Shown piece by piece: positions 1 through 9,000 of a stretch of 64,000 nt of DNA (position 1 is the stretch's first letter; every line of letters starts with the position of its first letter). Location of the stretch: NCBI RefSeq assembly GCF_004217135.1, contig NZ_SHKK01000001.1, forward strand, positions 1-64,000, written 5' to 3'. This stretch comes from Micromonospora violae. GTDB taxonomy: Bacteria; Actinomycetota; Actinomycetes; Mycobacteriales; Micromonosporaceae. Under the pieces are notes generated by a model that was not told the DNA's origin, made no database searches, and worked only from the letters and a program-made list of their open reading frames with translations. The translations under genes were made by a program, and so were the position numbers.

Positions 1-789
1 CCGGGGCCCGCCGCACTGGACCGGGGCGAGTTCGTGCTGCACTACCAGCCGATCGTGTCGCTGCTGGAGGGCACCATGCTCGCGGTGGAGGCGCTGGTCC
101 GCTGGGAGCACCCGGAGCTGGGCCTGATCGGGCCGGACCGGTTCATCGGCCTGGCCGAGGAGACCGGCCTGATCGTCCGGCTCGGCGAGTGGGTGCTGCG
201 GCGGGCCTGCGCGGACGCCGAACGGTGGTGGCGGGAGTTCCCGGACGCCAGACTGGTGGTCAGCGTCAACCTGGCCGCCCGGCAGGCCGACGACCCGGCC
301 ATCGTGGACACGGTGGCCGACGCGTTGCAGACCAGTGGGCTGCCCGCGGAGCTGCTCCAACTGGAGTTGACCGAGAGCGCCGTGATGGGCAGCGCCGGTG
401 AGCCCCTGCGCAGCCTGCACCGGCTCGCCGCGCTCGGGATTCGGTTGGCCGTGGACGACTTCGGCACCGGGTACTCCAACCTGGCGTACCTGCGTCGGTT
501 GCCGATCCACTGTCTGAAGCTCGCCGGTCCGTTCGTCGAGGGCATCCGCGCGGACGGGGCCGACGCGGTGGCCGACCACCGCGACGAACGGATCGTCGAC
601 GCGTTGGTCCGGTTGGCGCACGCCCTGGAGCTGTGGGTGACGGCCGAGGCGGTGGAGACCGGGGTGCAGGCGGAACGGCTGCGGGCGCTGCGGTGCGACA
701 CCGGTCAGGGCCGGTACTTCGGTGCGCCGGCCCCGGCCGACGTGATCACCGCTCGGCTGGGCGGCGGAGGGGCGGCGGCGTGGACCTGA
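1..789 (+). CDS. EAL-domain cyclic-di-GMP phosphodiesterase, 5' end outside window
   Basis: The reading frame is open from base 1, so the protein starts upstream; only the C-terminal 262 codons are here, essentially one EAL domain. EAL domains hydrolyse the second messenger c-di-GMP to pGpG in the cytoplasm. Visible motifs: EALVRW, the Asn in SVNLAARQ, ELTES, DDFGTGYSNL, a Lys in LKLA, the Glu of TAEAVET and the Gln of GQGRYF. This is the set of metal-binding and catalytic residues expected of an active enzyme. The usual 'KID' reads KLA, keeping the Lys. A GGDEF or sensor part is probably upstream but cannot be seen. The end overlaps the next gene by 10 bases, suggesting co-translation. Confidence 0.9.
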   Translation, partial: PGPAALDRGEFVLHYQPIVSLLEGTMLAVEALVRWEHPELGLIGPDRFIGLAEETGLIVRLGEWVLRRACADAERWWREFPDARLVVSVNLAARQADDPAIVDTVADALQTSGLPAELLQLELTESAVMGSAGEPLRSLHRLAALGIRLAVDDFGTGYSNLAYLRRLPIHCLKLAGPFVEGIRADGADAVADHRDERIVDALVRLAHALELWVTAEAVETGVQAERLRALRCDTGQGRYFGAPAPADVITARLGGGGAAAWT

Positions 790-1280
790 CGGACTCGCAG
801 ACGGTGGTGACCGTGGTGGCCGGGCTGGCCATCGTGGCCGGGTTGGCCGGCGTCGTGGTGCCCGGTCTGCCCGCGCTGCCGCTGTGCTGGGGCGGTGTGC
901 TGGTCTGGGCGGTCTTCGGCGGGGCCGGTCTGGGTGGCTGGGCGGTGTTCGCCGCCGCCACTCTGGTCGCCGGGGGCGGCGCCGTGATCAAGTACGCGTG
1001 GCCGGGCCGGAACCTGAAACGCACCGGTGTGCCGACGTCCACGCTGCTCGCCGGTGGGGTGCTCGGCATCGTCGGGTTCTTCGTGGTGCCGGTCGTCGGG
1101 TTGGTGCTCGGCTTCGTGGGCGGGGTGTGGGCGGCGGAACGGCTGCGGCTGGGCAGCAACCAGCTGGCGTGGCCGTCCACCGTGCAGGCCCTGAAGGCTG
1201 CCGGCCTGTCGATGCTGGTGGAGTTCGCGGCCGGCCTGCTCGTCGCGGCCCTCTGGGTGGCCGGCCTCCTGCTGACCTGA
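780..1280 (+). CDS. DUF456 family small membrane protein
   Basis: This is a 166-residue, very hydrophobic protein with about four to five predicted membrane segments, rich in Gly, Ala and Val. It resembles the DUF456 family, typically about 160 residues with a GLPALPLCWGG-like segment near residues 25-35. Its function is unknown. The GTG start overlaps the end of the EAL gene and has a GGAGG at 765-769. An upstream start at 633 is open but would lie mostly inside the EAL gene and adds no membrane segment, so I reject it. Family assignment is from memory of the motif pattern. Confidence 0.8.
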   Translation: MDLTDSQTVVTVVAGLAIVAGLAGVVVPGLPALPLCWGGVLVWAVFGGAGLGGWAVFAAATLVAGGGAVIKYAWPGRNLKRTGVPTSTLLAGGVLGIVGFFVVPVVGLVLGFVGGVWAAERLRLGSNQLAWPSTVQALKAAGLSMLVEFAAGLLVAALWVAGLLLT

Positions 1281-1315
1281 CCGATCCGGCCATCGGCCTT
1301 CCGGCGGAAGCGGGG

Positions 1316-1377
1316 GGCGCGGGGCACTGTCGGGTACGGCGGATCGCCGTACGTGAGAGAGAGGCGTGCCCCGCGCC
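1316..1377. repeat. Nested inverted repeat (12-bp outer arms, 8-bp inner hairpin)
   Basis: The outer arms GGCGCGGGGCAC (1316-1327) and GTGCCCCGCGCC (1366-1377) are perfectly complementary. Between them lies a separate perfect hairpin, GTACGGCG-GAT-CGCCGTAC (1334-1352). It sits 36 bases after the DUF456 stop in the 342-base gap before the glutamine-synthetase-like gene. It could be the terminator of the EAL/DUF456 transcript, without a U tract as is usual at this GC, or a structured RNA. Apart from this and the promoter-like sequence near 1574, I see nothing else in 1281-1622. Confidence 0.6.
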
Positions 1378-1573
1378 ACCGTGTCGGGCGGTCCGAGCGC
1401 CCGGGGTGGGCCCTGATCGGGCCTGGTCACCGGTCCAGGATGCGGGGCGGGGCGCCCGGACGGCAACGCAATTAGGCAGGCGGCGGGCGACCTCGGCGCC
1501 GGCCGACGGCCCGGCCTGACCCGCACCCGGCGCTGCCGTCCCTCCAGGTTTGCCATCCTCGCCGCCGGGGGCA

Positions 1574-1602
1574 TTGACGGTGATCCGGTTTGCCAGTAGA
1601 CC
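1574..1602 (+). promoter_or_regulatory. Candidate housekeeping promoter of the glnA-like gene
   Basis: TTGACG (1574-1579), 17 bases, then TAGACC (1597-1602) resembles an actinobacterial sigma-70 promoter. Initiation near 1609 would leave a very short leader that still includes the GGAGG (1611-1615) before the ATG at 1623. Predicted from sequence only. Confidence 0.45.
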
Positions 1603-1622
1603 TTGGTGATGGAGGCCCGCGA

Positions 1623-2987
1623 ATGAGGAAAGCCCCGTTCACGCTGGAACAACTGCGGGTCGCCGTCGCCGACGGTGAGATCGACACGGTCGTGCTGGCC
1701 CTGGTCGACATGCAGGGCCGGTTGCAGGGCAAACGGTTCCACGCGCCCTTCTTCCTCGACCAGGTGGCCGAGCACGGCAGCGAGGGCTGCAACTACCTGC
1801 TCGCCGTCGACGTCGACATGAACACCGTCGACGGGTACGCGATGTCGAGCTGGGAACGCGGCTACGGCGACTTCGCGATGGTGCCGGATTTCGCCACCCT
1901 GCGCCGGATGCCCTGGCAGCCGGGCTCCGCGTTGCTGCTGGCCGACCTGGCCTGGCTCGACGGCTCCGGTGACGTGGTCGCCTCGCCCCGACAGATCCTG
2001 CGCCGGCAACTGGACCGGTTGGCCGAGCACGGGCTGACCGCGTACGCGGGCACCGAGTTGGAGTTCGTGCTGTTCCGCGACTCCTACGAGGACGCTTGGC
2101 GGCGCGGCTACCGCGACCTCACCCCGGCCAACCAGTACAACGTGGACTACTCGCTGCTGGGCACCGCCCGGGTGGAGCCGCTGCTGCGCCGGATCCGCAC
2201 CGAGATGGCCGCCGCCGGGCTCACCCCGGAGAGCGCCAAGGGTGAGTGCAACCTCGGTCAGCACGAGATCGCTTTCCGGTACGACGAGGCGGTGGCCTGC
2301 GCCGACCACCACGTGATCTACAAGAACGGCGCGAAGGAGATCGCCGCCCAGGAGGGGATGGCGATCACCTTCATGGCCAAGCCGAACGAGCGGGAGGGCA
2401 ACTCCTGCCACATCCACTTCTCGCTGCGGGACCGGTCCGGCTCGTCGGCGATGCTCGGTGACGGGCCGGCGCAGCTGTCGTCGACCGGGCAGCGGGTGCT
2501 CGCCGGGCTGCTCGCCACCATGCGGGAGTTCAGCCTGCTCTTCGCCCCCAACATCAACTCCTACAAGCGCTACCAGCCCGGCTCGTTCGCCCCGACGGCG
2601 CTGCGCTGGGGTGTGGACAACCGCACCTGCGCGCTGCGGGTGGTCGGGCACGGTCAGGGCATGCGGGTGGAGAACCGGGTGCCCGGCGCCGACGTCAACC
2701 CGTACCTGGCGATAGCCGGTCTGGTCGCCGGCGCGTTGCACGGCATCGAGCAGGGGTTGGAGTTGGGGGAGGAGTGCACCGGCAACGCGTACGACGACCC
2801 GGAGGCCGAGCGGGTTCCCGGCACGCTGCGCGACGCCCTGGCCCTGTGGGAGGGCTCGACGGTGGCCCGGGAAGCGTTCGGCGACGAGGTGGTGGCCCAC
2901 TACGCCAACCAGGCGAGGGTGGAACTGGCGGCCTTCGACGCCGCCGTGACCGACTGGGAGTTGACCCGTGGTTTCGAACGCCTCTAA
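1623..2987 (+). CDS. Glutamine synthetase family protein, probable gamma-glutamyl-amine ligase
   Basis: The 454-residue protein belongs to the GlnA/PuuA superfamily, which joins an amine to the gamma-carboxyl of glutamate using ATP. It has the short N-terminal beta-grasp part followed by the catalytic barrel: ELEFVLF near residue 145, GECNLGQHE near 210 and the KPNEREGNSCHIHFSL segment near 255-270, which matches the GS ATP-binding signature. The N-terminus and the neighbours (aldehyde dehydrogenase, SDR) fit the GlnA3/GlnA4/PuuA-type ligases acting on polyamines or ethanolamine rather than the ammonia-assimilating GlnA. I cannot tell the substrate from sequence. The start was chosen from GGAGG at 1611-1615, 7 bases before the ATG; an open frame from 1590 lacks this. 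Confidence 0.85.
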   Translation: MRKAPFTLEQLRVAVADGEIDTVVLALVDMQGRLQGKRFHAPFFLDQVAEHGSEGCNYLLAVDVDMNTVDGYAMSSWERGYGDFAMVPDFATLRRMPWQPGSALLLADLAWLDGSGDVVASPRQILRRQLDRLAEHGLTAYAGTELEFVLFRDSYEDAWRRGYRDLTPANQYNVDYSLLGTARVEPLLRRIRTEMAAAGLTPESAKGECNLGQHEIAFRYDEAVACADHHVIYKNGAKEIAAQEGMAITFMAKPNEREGNSCHIHFSLRDRSGSSAMLGDGPAQLSSTGQRVLAGLLATMREFSLLFAPNINSYKRYQPGSFAPTALRWGVDNRTCALRVVGHGQGMRVENRVPGADVNPYLAIAGLVAGALHGIEQGLELGEECTGNAYDDPEAERVPGTLRDALALWEGSTVAREAFGDEVVAHYANQARVELAAFDAAVTDWELTRGFERL

Positions 2988-3009
2988 CGCCCCGCCCCGG
3001 GCTGGCCGT

Positions 3010-3084
3010 GTCGATCATGGAGTTGTGGTGGCCGAAGTGCGGTGGATTGCGGCTTTCGCGAGGCACCACAACTCCATGATCGAC
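3010..3084. repeat. Dispersed palindromic element, copy 1 (perfect 21-bp arms)
   Basis: The arms at 3010-3030 and 3064-3084 are exact reverse complements beginning GTCGATCATGGAGTTGTGG, separated by 33 bases. Related copies lie at 37274-37330 and 61587-61647. It sits between the glutamine-synthetase-like gene and the aldehyde dehydrogenase gene. It could form a long RNA hairpin that terminates or processes the operon message. Confidence 0.85.
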
Positions 3085-3131
3085 GGGGAGGGGCAGGCGG
3101 GGCGGGCGGGGCGGGGAGGGGCGGTGGGGGC

Positions 3132-4487
3132 GTGACGTTGGTTGTTGATCCGGCTTCTGGGGTTGGTTTTCGGGAGGTTCGGGGGGCGTCCACCGGTGAG
3201 GTTGACTCGGCGATCTCTCGGGCTTCTCGGGCATTCGAAACCTGGCGGGGCTTGGCTCCTGGGGATCGGGGGCGACTCTTGCGGCGGTTCGCCGCTGTCG
3301 TGGACGCGCATCTGGACGAGTTGGCCCTGCTGGAGGTGCGTAACTCCGGACACACCATCGGCAACGCCCGGTGGGAGGCGGGCAACGTCCGCGACGTTCT
3401 GGACTACTACGCCGGCGCGCCCGAGCGGCTGACCGGACGGCAGATCCCGGTGCCCGGCGGGCTGGACGTCACCTTCCACGAGCCGCTCGGCGTGGTCGGC
3501 GTGATCGTGCCCTGGAACTTCCCGATGCCGATCGCCGCCTGGGGGTTCGTCCCGGCGCTCGCCGCCGGCAACACGGTGGTCCTCAAGCCCGCCGAGCTGA
3601 CCCCGCTCACCGCGCTGCGCCTGGCCGAGTTGGCCCGCGAGGCGGGCCTGCCCGACGGCGTCTTCACCGTCATCCCGGGGGCGGGAGCGGTGGTGGGGGA
3701 GCGGTTCGTCAGCCACCCGGCGGTCCGCAAGATCTGCTTCACCGGCTCCACCGAGGTCGGCACCCGGATCATGGCCGGCTGCGCCGCCCAGGTGAAGCGC
3801 CTCACCCTGGAGTTGGGCGGCAAGAGCGCGAACATCGTGTTCGCCGACGCCGACCTGGAACGCGCCGCCGCGACCGCGCCCGGCGCGGTCTTCGACAACG
3901 CCGGCCAGGACTGCTGCGCACGGTCGCGGATCCTGGTCCAACGTCCGGTGTACGACAGCTTCCTGGCCCTGCTCGAACCGGCGGTACGCGCCGTGCGGGT
4001 GCAGGACCCGTCGCTGGAGACCGCCGAGATGGGTCCGCTGATCTCCGCAGCCCATCGGGACCGGGTCGCCGGCTACCTGCCCGGGGCGACCGTCGCCTTC
4101 ACCGGTTCCTGCCCGGACGGCCCCGGGTTCTGGCACGCGCCCACGGTGCTGCTGGCCGACTCCCCGGCCGACCGGCACTGGCGGGAGGAGATCTTCGGCC
4201 CGGTGGTCTCGGTGCTGCCGTTCGACGACGAGGCCGACGCGGTCCGGCTCGCCAACGACACCGAGTACGGCCTCTCCGGCTCGATCTGGACGCGCGACGT
4301 CGGCCGGGCCCTGCGCCTGGCCCGCGCCGTCGACTCGGGCAACCTCAGCGTCAACTCGCACTCCTCGGTGCGCTACTGGACCCCGTTCGGCGGGATGAAG
4401 CGGTCCGGGTTCGGCCGTGAGTTGGGCCCGGACGCGCTGCACTCCTTCACGGACGTCAAGAACGTGTTCATCGCGACGGAGGAGTGA
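3132..4487 (+). CDS. NAD(P)-dependent aldehyde dehydrogenase
   Basis: This is a 451-residue class-1-type aldehyde dehydrogenase that oxidises an aldehyde to the acid in the cytoplasm. Seen: the cofactor-binding region with PWNFP near 128 and FTGSTEVG near 205, the general base Glu227 in LELGGKS, and the catalytic Cys261 in GQDCCA. The C-terminal oligomerisation segment with PFGGMKRSGFGRE is intact. The GTG start is preceded by GGGGAGG (3113-3119); the longer open frame from 3042 runs through the palindromic element and is Gly-rich and implausible. With the upstream ligase it probably oxidises a gamma-glutamylated amino-aldehyde, an inference from context. The SDR gene follows with GTGA-type overlap or 5-base spacing. 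Confidence 0.93.
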   Translation: MTLVVDPASGVGFREVRGASTGEVDSAISRASRAFETWRGLAPGDRGRLLRRFAAVVDAHLDELALLEVRNSGHTIGNARWEAGNVRDVLDYYAGAPERLTGRQIPVPGGLDVTFHEPLGVVGVIVPWNFPMPIAAWGFVPALAAGNTVVLKPAELTPLTALRLAELAREAGLPDGVFTVIPGAGAVVGERFVSHPAVRKICFTGSTEVGTRIMAGCAAQVKRLTLELGGKSANIVFADADLERAAATAPGAVFDNAGQDCCARSRILVQRPVYDSFLALLEPAVRAVRVQDPSLETAEMGPLISAAHRDRVAGYLPGATVAFTGSCPDGPGFWHAPTVLLADSPADRHWREEIFGPVVSVLPFDDEADAVRLANDTEYGLSGSIWTRDVGRALRLARAVDSGNLSVNSHSSVRYWTPFGGMKRSGFGRELGPDALHSFTDVKNVFIATEE

Positions 4488-4492
4488 GGCCA

Positions 4493-5260
4493 GTGCAGGG
4501 TCGATTGCAGGACCGGGTGGCCGTGGTCACCGGAGCGGGCAGCGGCATCGGATTGGCCACCGTACGGCGGTTCGCCGCCGAGGGGGCCCGGGTGGTCTGT
4601 GTGGACATCGACACGGCGGCCGGTACGAAGGCCGCCCAGGAGTGCGGCGGCGAGTTCGTGGCCACCGACGTGGCCGACGAGTCGGCGGTACGCGACCTGT
4701 TCGACGGGGTGGCGGACCGGCACGGCCGGGTGGACATCGCGTTCAACAACGCCGGCATCTCACCGCCGGAGGACGACTCCATTCTGGACACCGGACTGGA
4801 CGCGTGGGAACGGGTGCTGCGGGTCAACACCACGAGCGTCTACCTGTGCTGCAAGTACGCCATTCCGCACATGCGTCGGCAGGGCAAGGGTTCGATCATC
4901 AACACGGCCTCGTTCGTGGCGCTGATGGGGGCGGCGACGTCGCAGATCGCGTACACCGCGAGCAAGGGTGGGGTGCTGGCGATGACCCGGGAGTTGGGTG
5001 TGCAGTTCGCCCGCGAGGGCATCCGGGTCAACGCGTTGTGTCCCGGCCCGGTGGCCACTCGGTTGCTGCTGGAGCTCTTCGCCGCCGACCCGGAGCGGGC
5101 CGCCCGTCGCCTGGTGCACGTGCCGATGGGGCGCTTCGGGTCACCGGAGGAGATCGCCGCCGCGGTGGCGTTCCTGGCCAGCGACGACGCCTCATTCATG
5201 ACCGCCGCCCAGTTCGTGGTCGACGGCGGCATCACGGGTGCCTACGTCACTCCGCTGTGA
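4493..5260 (+). CDS. SDR family oxidoreductase (3-oxoacyl-ACP reductase-like)
   Basis: This is a 255-residue classical short-chain dehydrogenase/reductase. Seen: the cofactor motif TGAGSGIG near residues 12-19, NNAG at 85-88, and the catalytic triad Ser140, Tyr154, Lys158 (YTASK). The Asp of VDID after beta-2 suggests NAD rather than NADP preference. Two starts are possible: GTG 4484, overlapping the ALDH stop, or GTG 4493, which has GGAGGA (4479-4484) at normal spacing. I use the latter because 4484 would sit on its own ribosome binding site. Likely co-transcribed with the ligase and the ALDH. Substrate unknown. Confidence 0.9.
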   Translation: MQGRLQDRVAVVTGAGSGIGLATVRRFAAEGARVVCVDIDTAAGTKAAQECGGEFVATDVADESAVRDLFDGVADRHGRVDIAFNNAGISPPEDDSILDTGLDAWERVLRVNTTSVYLCCKYAIPHMRRQGKGSIINTASFVALMGAATSQIAYTASKGGVLAMTRELGVQFAREGIRVNALCPGPVATRLLLELFAADPERAARRLVHVPMGRFGSPEEIAAAVAFLASDDASFMTAAQFVVDGGITGAYVTPL

Positions 5261-5343
5261 GCGCGTGGAGCGAGCCGGGCCGGTGCGGGGGTGTGACAGG
5301 GATCGCCGCCGCCGGTCGGTGGCACCGGTGGGAGGATCGGCGC

Positions 5344-5895
5344 ATGGGCAAGGTTTATCCGGAGATCGACGGTCGACTGCGTGACTTCATCGAGGCCCAG
5401 CCGCTCTTCTTCGTGGCGACCGCCCCGTCCGACGTCGAGGGGCACGTCAACGTGTCGCCGAAGGGCATGCGGGGCACGTTCGTGATCCTCGGCCCGCACC
5501 GGGTGGCCTACCTCGACTACCACGGCAGCGGGGCGGAGACGATCGCCCACCTGCGCGACAACGGCCGGATCACGGTGATGTTCTGTGCCTTCGACGGCCC
5601 GCCGAAGATCGTCCGGCTGCACGGTCGGGGCAGCAGCGTCGCGGTGACCGAGGAGGCCTTCGCCGACCGGCTCGCCGCGTTTCCCGCACCGCCGGACGTG
5701 CACGCCGTCCGGGCGGTCATCACGATCGACGTGGAGCGGGTCAGTGATTCCTGCGGCTACGCGGTGCCCCTGATGGACCTCCGGGCCGAGCGCGATCTGT
5801 TACTCACCTCACACTCGCGTCGCAGCGCCGATGACCTCGTCGTCTACCGGGCCACCAGGAACGCGGCGAGCATCGACGGGCTGCCGGTCTTCTGA
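5344..5895 (+). CDS. Pyridoxamine 5'-phosphate oxidase-like (PPOX) fold protein
   Basis: The 183-residue protein has the split beta-barrel features of the PPOX/flavin-reductase-like family: an N-terminal EAQPLFFVATAP, NVSPKG near residue 40, and GSGAETIAHLRDNGRITVMFCAF. Members bind FMN, F420 or haem; some are enzymes and many are uncharacterised. GGAGG at 5331-5335 is 8 bases from the ATG, which decides the start against the longer open frame from 4417 that overlaps the SDR gene. It follows the amine cassette after an 83-base gap and may or may not be co-transcribed. Exact cofactor and reaction cannot be read from the sequence. Confidence 0.85.
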   Translation: MGKVYPEIDGRLRDFIEAQPLFFVATAPSDVEGHVNVSPKGMRGTFVILGPHRVAYLDYHGSGAETIAHLRDNGRITVMFCAFDGPPKIVRLHGRGSSVAVTEEAFADRLAAFPAPPDVHAVRAVITIDVERVSDSCGYAVPLMDLRAERDLLLTSHSRRSADDLVVYRATRNAASIDGLPVF

Positions 5896-5989
5896 CATGT
5901 CAGGGGCACCTGGTCCCACCGGTTGACGCCCCGCACTGTCCGGTGCCCGACCGCGCGCGCCCGTGATCAGCGTCCGCGTGTCCTGATGC

Positions 5990-6015
5990 GTTACGTTCCT
6001 GGTCCGCCGGGGTAC
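5990..6015 (+). promoter_or_regulatory. Candidate stress-sigma (SigB/SigF-type) promoter
   Basis: GTTA (5990-5993), 16 bases, then GGGTAC (6010-6015) resembles the GTTT-N14..16-GGGTA(C/T) promoters of group 3 stress sigma factors in Bacillus, Streptomyces and Mycobacterium. It lies about 62 bases before the partner-switching sensor gene, the kind of gene such sigma factors often autoregulate. One -35 base departs from consensus. Confidence 0.35.
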
Positions 6016-6076
6016 AAGTCGGAGCACAGCGGGTGAAGATCAACGGTCGAGGGGCACGGCCGGAGCGGGAGGCTGC

Positions 6077-9000
6077 ATGAGCTCGGCCCAGGGGGGCGCG
6101 GACATGGGGCATCCCACTGTGTCCGGCGGCGAGACTCCTCCGATACTGGCGGCCGCGTTCGCGGCCGGCGGCGAGATGGGCGAGCGGCTGGCCTCCTTCG
6201 ACTGGTCCGCCGGTCCGCTGGGAGAACCCGCTCAGTGGCCCCCGGCGCTCGTCAACGCGGTCGGCATGATGCTCGCGTCCAGCGCGCCCATCGTCATGTT
6301 CTGGGGCGACGAGCAGTTGGCCTTCTACAACGACGCCTACCGGCCGACCATCGGCAGTAAGCACCCGGACGTGATCGGCCAACCGGCCCGCTCGAACTGG
6401 GCGGAGACCTGGGCGGTGCTCGGCCCGCTGCTCGACGGCGTCCGGAGCACCGGACGCTCCTACCGGGGCGAGGACCACCCCTTTCTGCTGGACCGGCACG
6501 GCTTCGTCGAACAGACCTACTTCAACGTCTCGTACGACCCGATCCGGGGTGACGACGGCACGGTCGGTGGCGTCTACTGCATCGTCAGCGAGACCACCGG
6601 GCGGGTGCTCGGCGAGCGGCGGCTGCGAGCGCTCTCCGAGCTGGGCGCCGAGCTGAACGACATCGGCAGCGCCGCGGAACTGGGCCGGACCGCGGCCGAC
6701 GTCCTCGACCGGCACCGGGCGGACGTGCCGTTCGCCCTGATCTACCTGGTCGACGACAGCGACCAGCTCACCCTGGCCGGTCACACCGGCACCACCCCAC
6801 CCGCCGTCGACGTCGCGGCGCAGCTGCTGGCCCGGTTGACCGGCGACGGCGCGCCCGCCACGGTCGAGGTCGCCGATCTGCTCGATGCGTTGCCGGTGGA
6901 TGCGGCCGATCAGGCCCTCGTGCTGCCGCTCACGGCGACCAGCCAGACGGTCGGTGCGTTGGTCGTCGGCGTGGCCCGCCAACTGCCGCTCGGCGACGAC
7001 TACCGGGACTTCCTCGACCTGGTTGCCGCCCAGATCTCCCGGGCGCTCGCGACGCAGCGGGCGTACGAGCAGGAGCGGGCCCGCGCCGCGGAGCTGGCCG
7101 CGCTGGACCGGGCGAAGACCAACTTCTTCGCCAACGTCAGCCACGAGTTCCGCACCCCGCTGACCCTGGTGCTCGGCCCGCTGGAGGATCTGCTGGCCGA
7201 CCCGGGGTTGCCCCCCGCCCAGACCGACCGACTGACCATGATGCACCGCAACGCGCTGCGCCTGCTCAAGCTGGTCAACACCGTGCTGGACTTCTCCCGA
7301 CTGGAGTCCGGTCGGCTCGCCGCCCGCTACCAGCCCACCGACCTCGCCGGCTACACCGCCCGACTGGCCAGCACCTTCCGGTCGGCCACCGAGCGGGCCG
7401 GGTTGCGACTCGTGGTGGACTGCCCGCCGCTGCCGGCGCCGGTCTTCGTCGACCGGGACATGTGGGAGAAGATCGTTTTCAACCTGGTGTCGAACGCGGT
7501 CAAGTTCACCTTCGACGGCGAGATCCGGGTACGAATCCGGGCCGTGGACGGCGGCGCCCGGCTGGAGGTGACGGACACCGGCATCGGCATCGTGCCGGAC
7601 GAGCTGCCGCACGTCTTCGAACGGTTCCACCGGGTTGCCGGGGCGCGGGCCCGCACCCACGAGGGCACCGGGATCGGCCTCGCGCTGGTTCGGGAACTGG
7701 TCGAGATGCACGGTGGCGAGGTCGGGCTGACCAGTCAGGTGGACCAGGGCAGCACCTTCGCGGTGACCGTTCCGTTCGGGTCGGCGCACCTGCCCGCGGA
7801 CCGGGTGGCGACGTTCGACCCGCTGCCCGAGGGTGAGCCCGAGCAGGCCCGGCTCTTCGTGGCGGAGACCGCTCTGTGGGCCGGTGTGGCGCCGACCCGC
7901 GGGTTCGACAGTCAGCCGACGCACGGTGCGCCGGCGGGCCGGATCCTGGTCGTCGACGACAACGCGGACCTGCAGGAGCACGTCAGCCGGCTGCTCTCCC
8001 CGACCTGGGACGTGGTCACCGCGAACGACGGGCTCGACGCCCTGCCGCTGGCCCGCGACGGCGGGTTCGACCTGGTGCTCACCGACGTGATGATGCCCCG
8101 GCTGGACGGGTTCGGGCTGGTGAGCGCGCTGCGCGCGGATCCGCGTACCCGGCATGTGCCGATCGTGCTGCTCTCCGCCCGCGCCGGATCCGCGGAAGCT
8201 GTCGCCGGTCTCGCCGTCGGCGCTGACGACTACCTCACCAAGCCGTTCTCCGGGCAGGAGCTGATCGCCCGGGTACGGGCCAACGTGGAGCTGGGCCAGT
8301 TGCGCGGGCAGATCATCCGCCGGCTCCGGGCCCTGGCCGACGCGGCGGTGGCGGTGAACACCGCCCGATCCACCGCCGACGTGCTCCAGGTCGCCGCCCG
8401 GCACGCGTTGAGCCTCGCCGAGGCGGCCCGGGTGGTCGTCGCCGCGGCCGAGGCTCGCTTCGAGGCGGACGCCGGTGGCACCACCTCCGCCGACCCGTCC
8501 TTCGTGGCCGAGTTGACCGGCACCACCGGCAAGCAGCTCGGTGAGCTGCAGGTCTGGCGGGCGGCCGGCGACGAGGCGCAGACCGACGACGCCGCGCTGG
8601 CCCAGCTGGCCCGGCTGGTCGGGGTGCGCCTGGAGAACGCCCAGCTCTACGAGGCCGAACACCGCATCGCCACCACCCTGCAGCACAGCCTGCTGCCCCG
8701 GTCGCTGCCGCAGCTGCCCGGCGCGGTGGTGGCCAGCCGTTACCTGCCCGGCAGCGCCGACGTCGAGGTCGGCGGCGACTGGTACGACGCGATCGCGCTG
8801 AACGGCGAGGAACTGGTGCTGGTCATCGGGGACGTCGTCGGTAAGGGCGTCCGGGCCGCGGCGGCGATGGGTCAACTGCGCAACGCGCTGCGGGCGTACG
8901 TGCTGGAGGGCTTCGATCCGGGTGAGTCACTGACCCGGCTCAACCGGCTGGTCGGCTCCACCGAGGCGCGATCCTTCGCGACAGTGGTCTGCCTGGTGTT

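Noticed and set aside
705..2900. Long minus-strand open frame opposite the glnA-like gene
   Set aside because: Arg/Pro/His/Gly-biased translation without any recognisable domain; it mirrors the third-position GC bias of the real genes on the plus strand.
5900..8875. 991-codon minus-strand open frame opposite the fusion kinase
   Set aside because: Shadow frame of a clearly coding plus-strand gene with many intact domains; the translation is low-complexity and has no family features.
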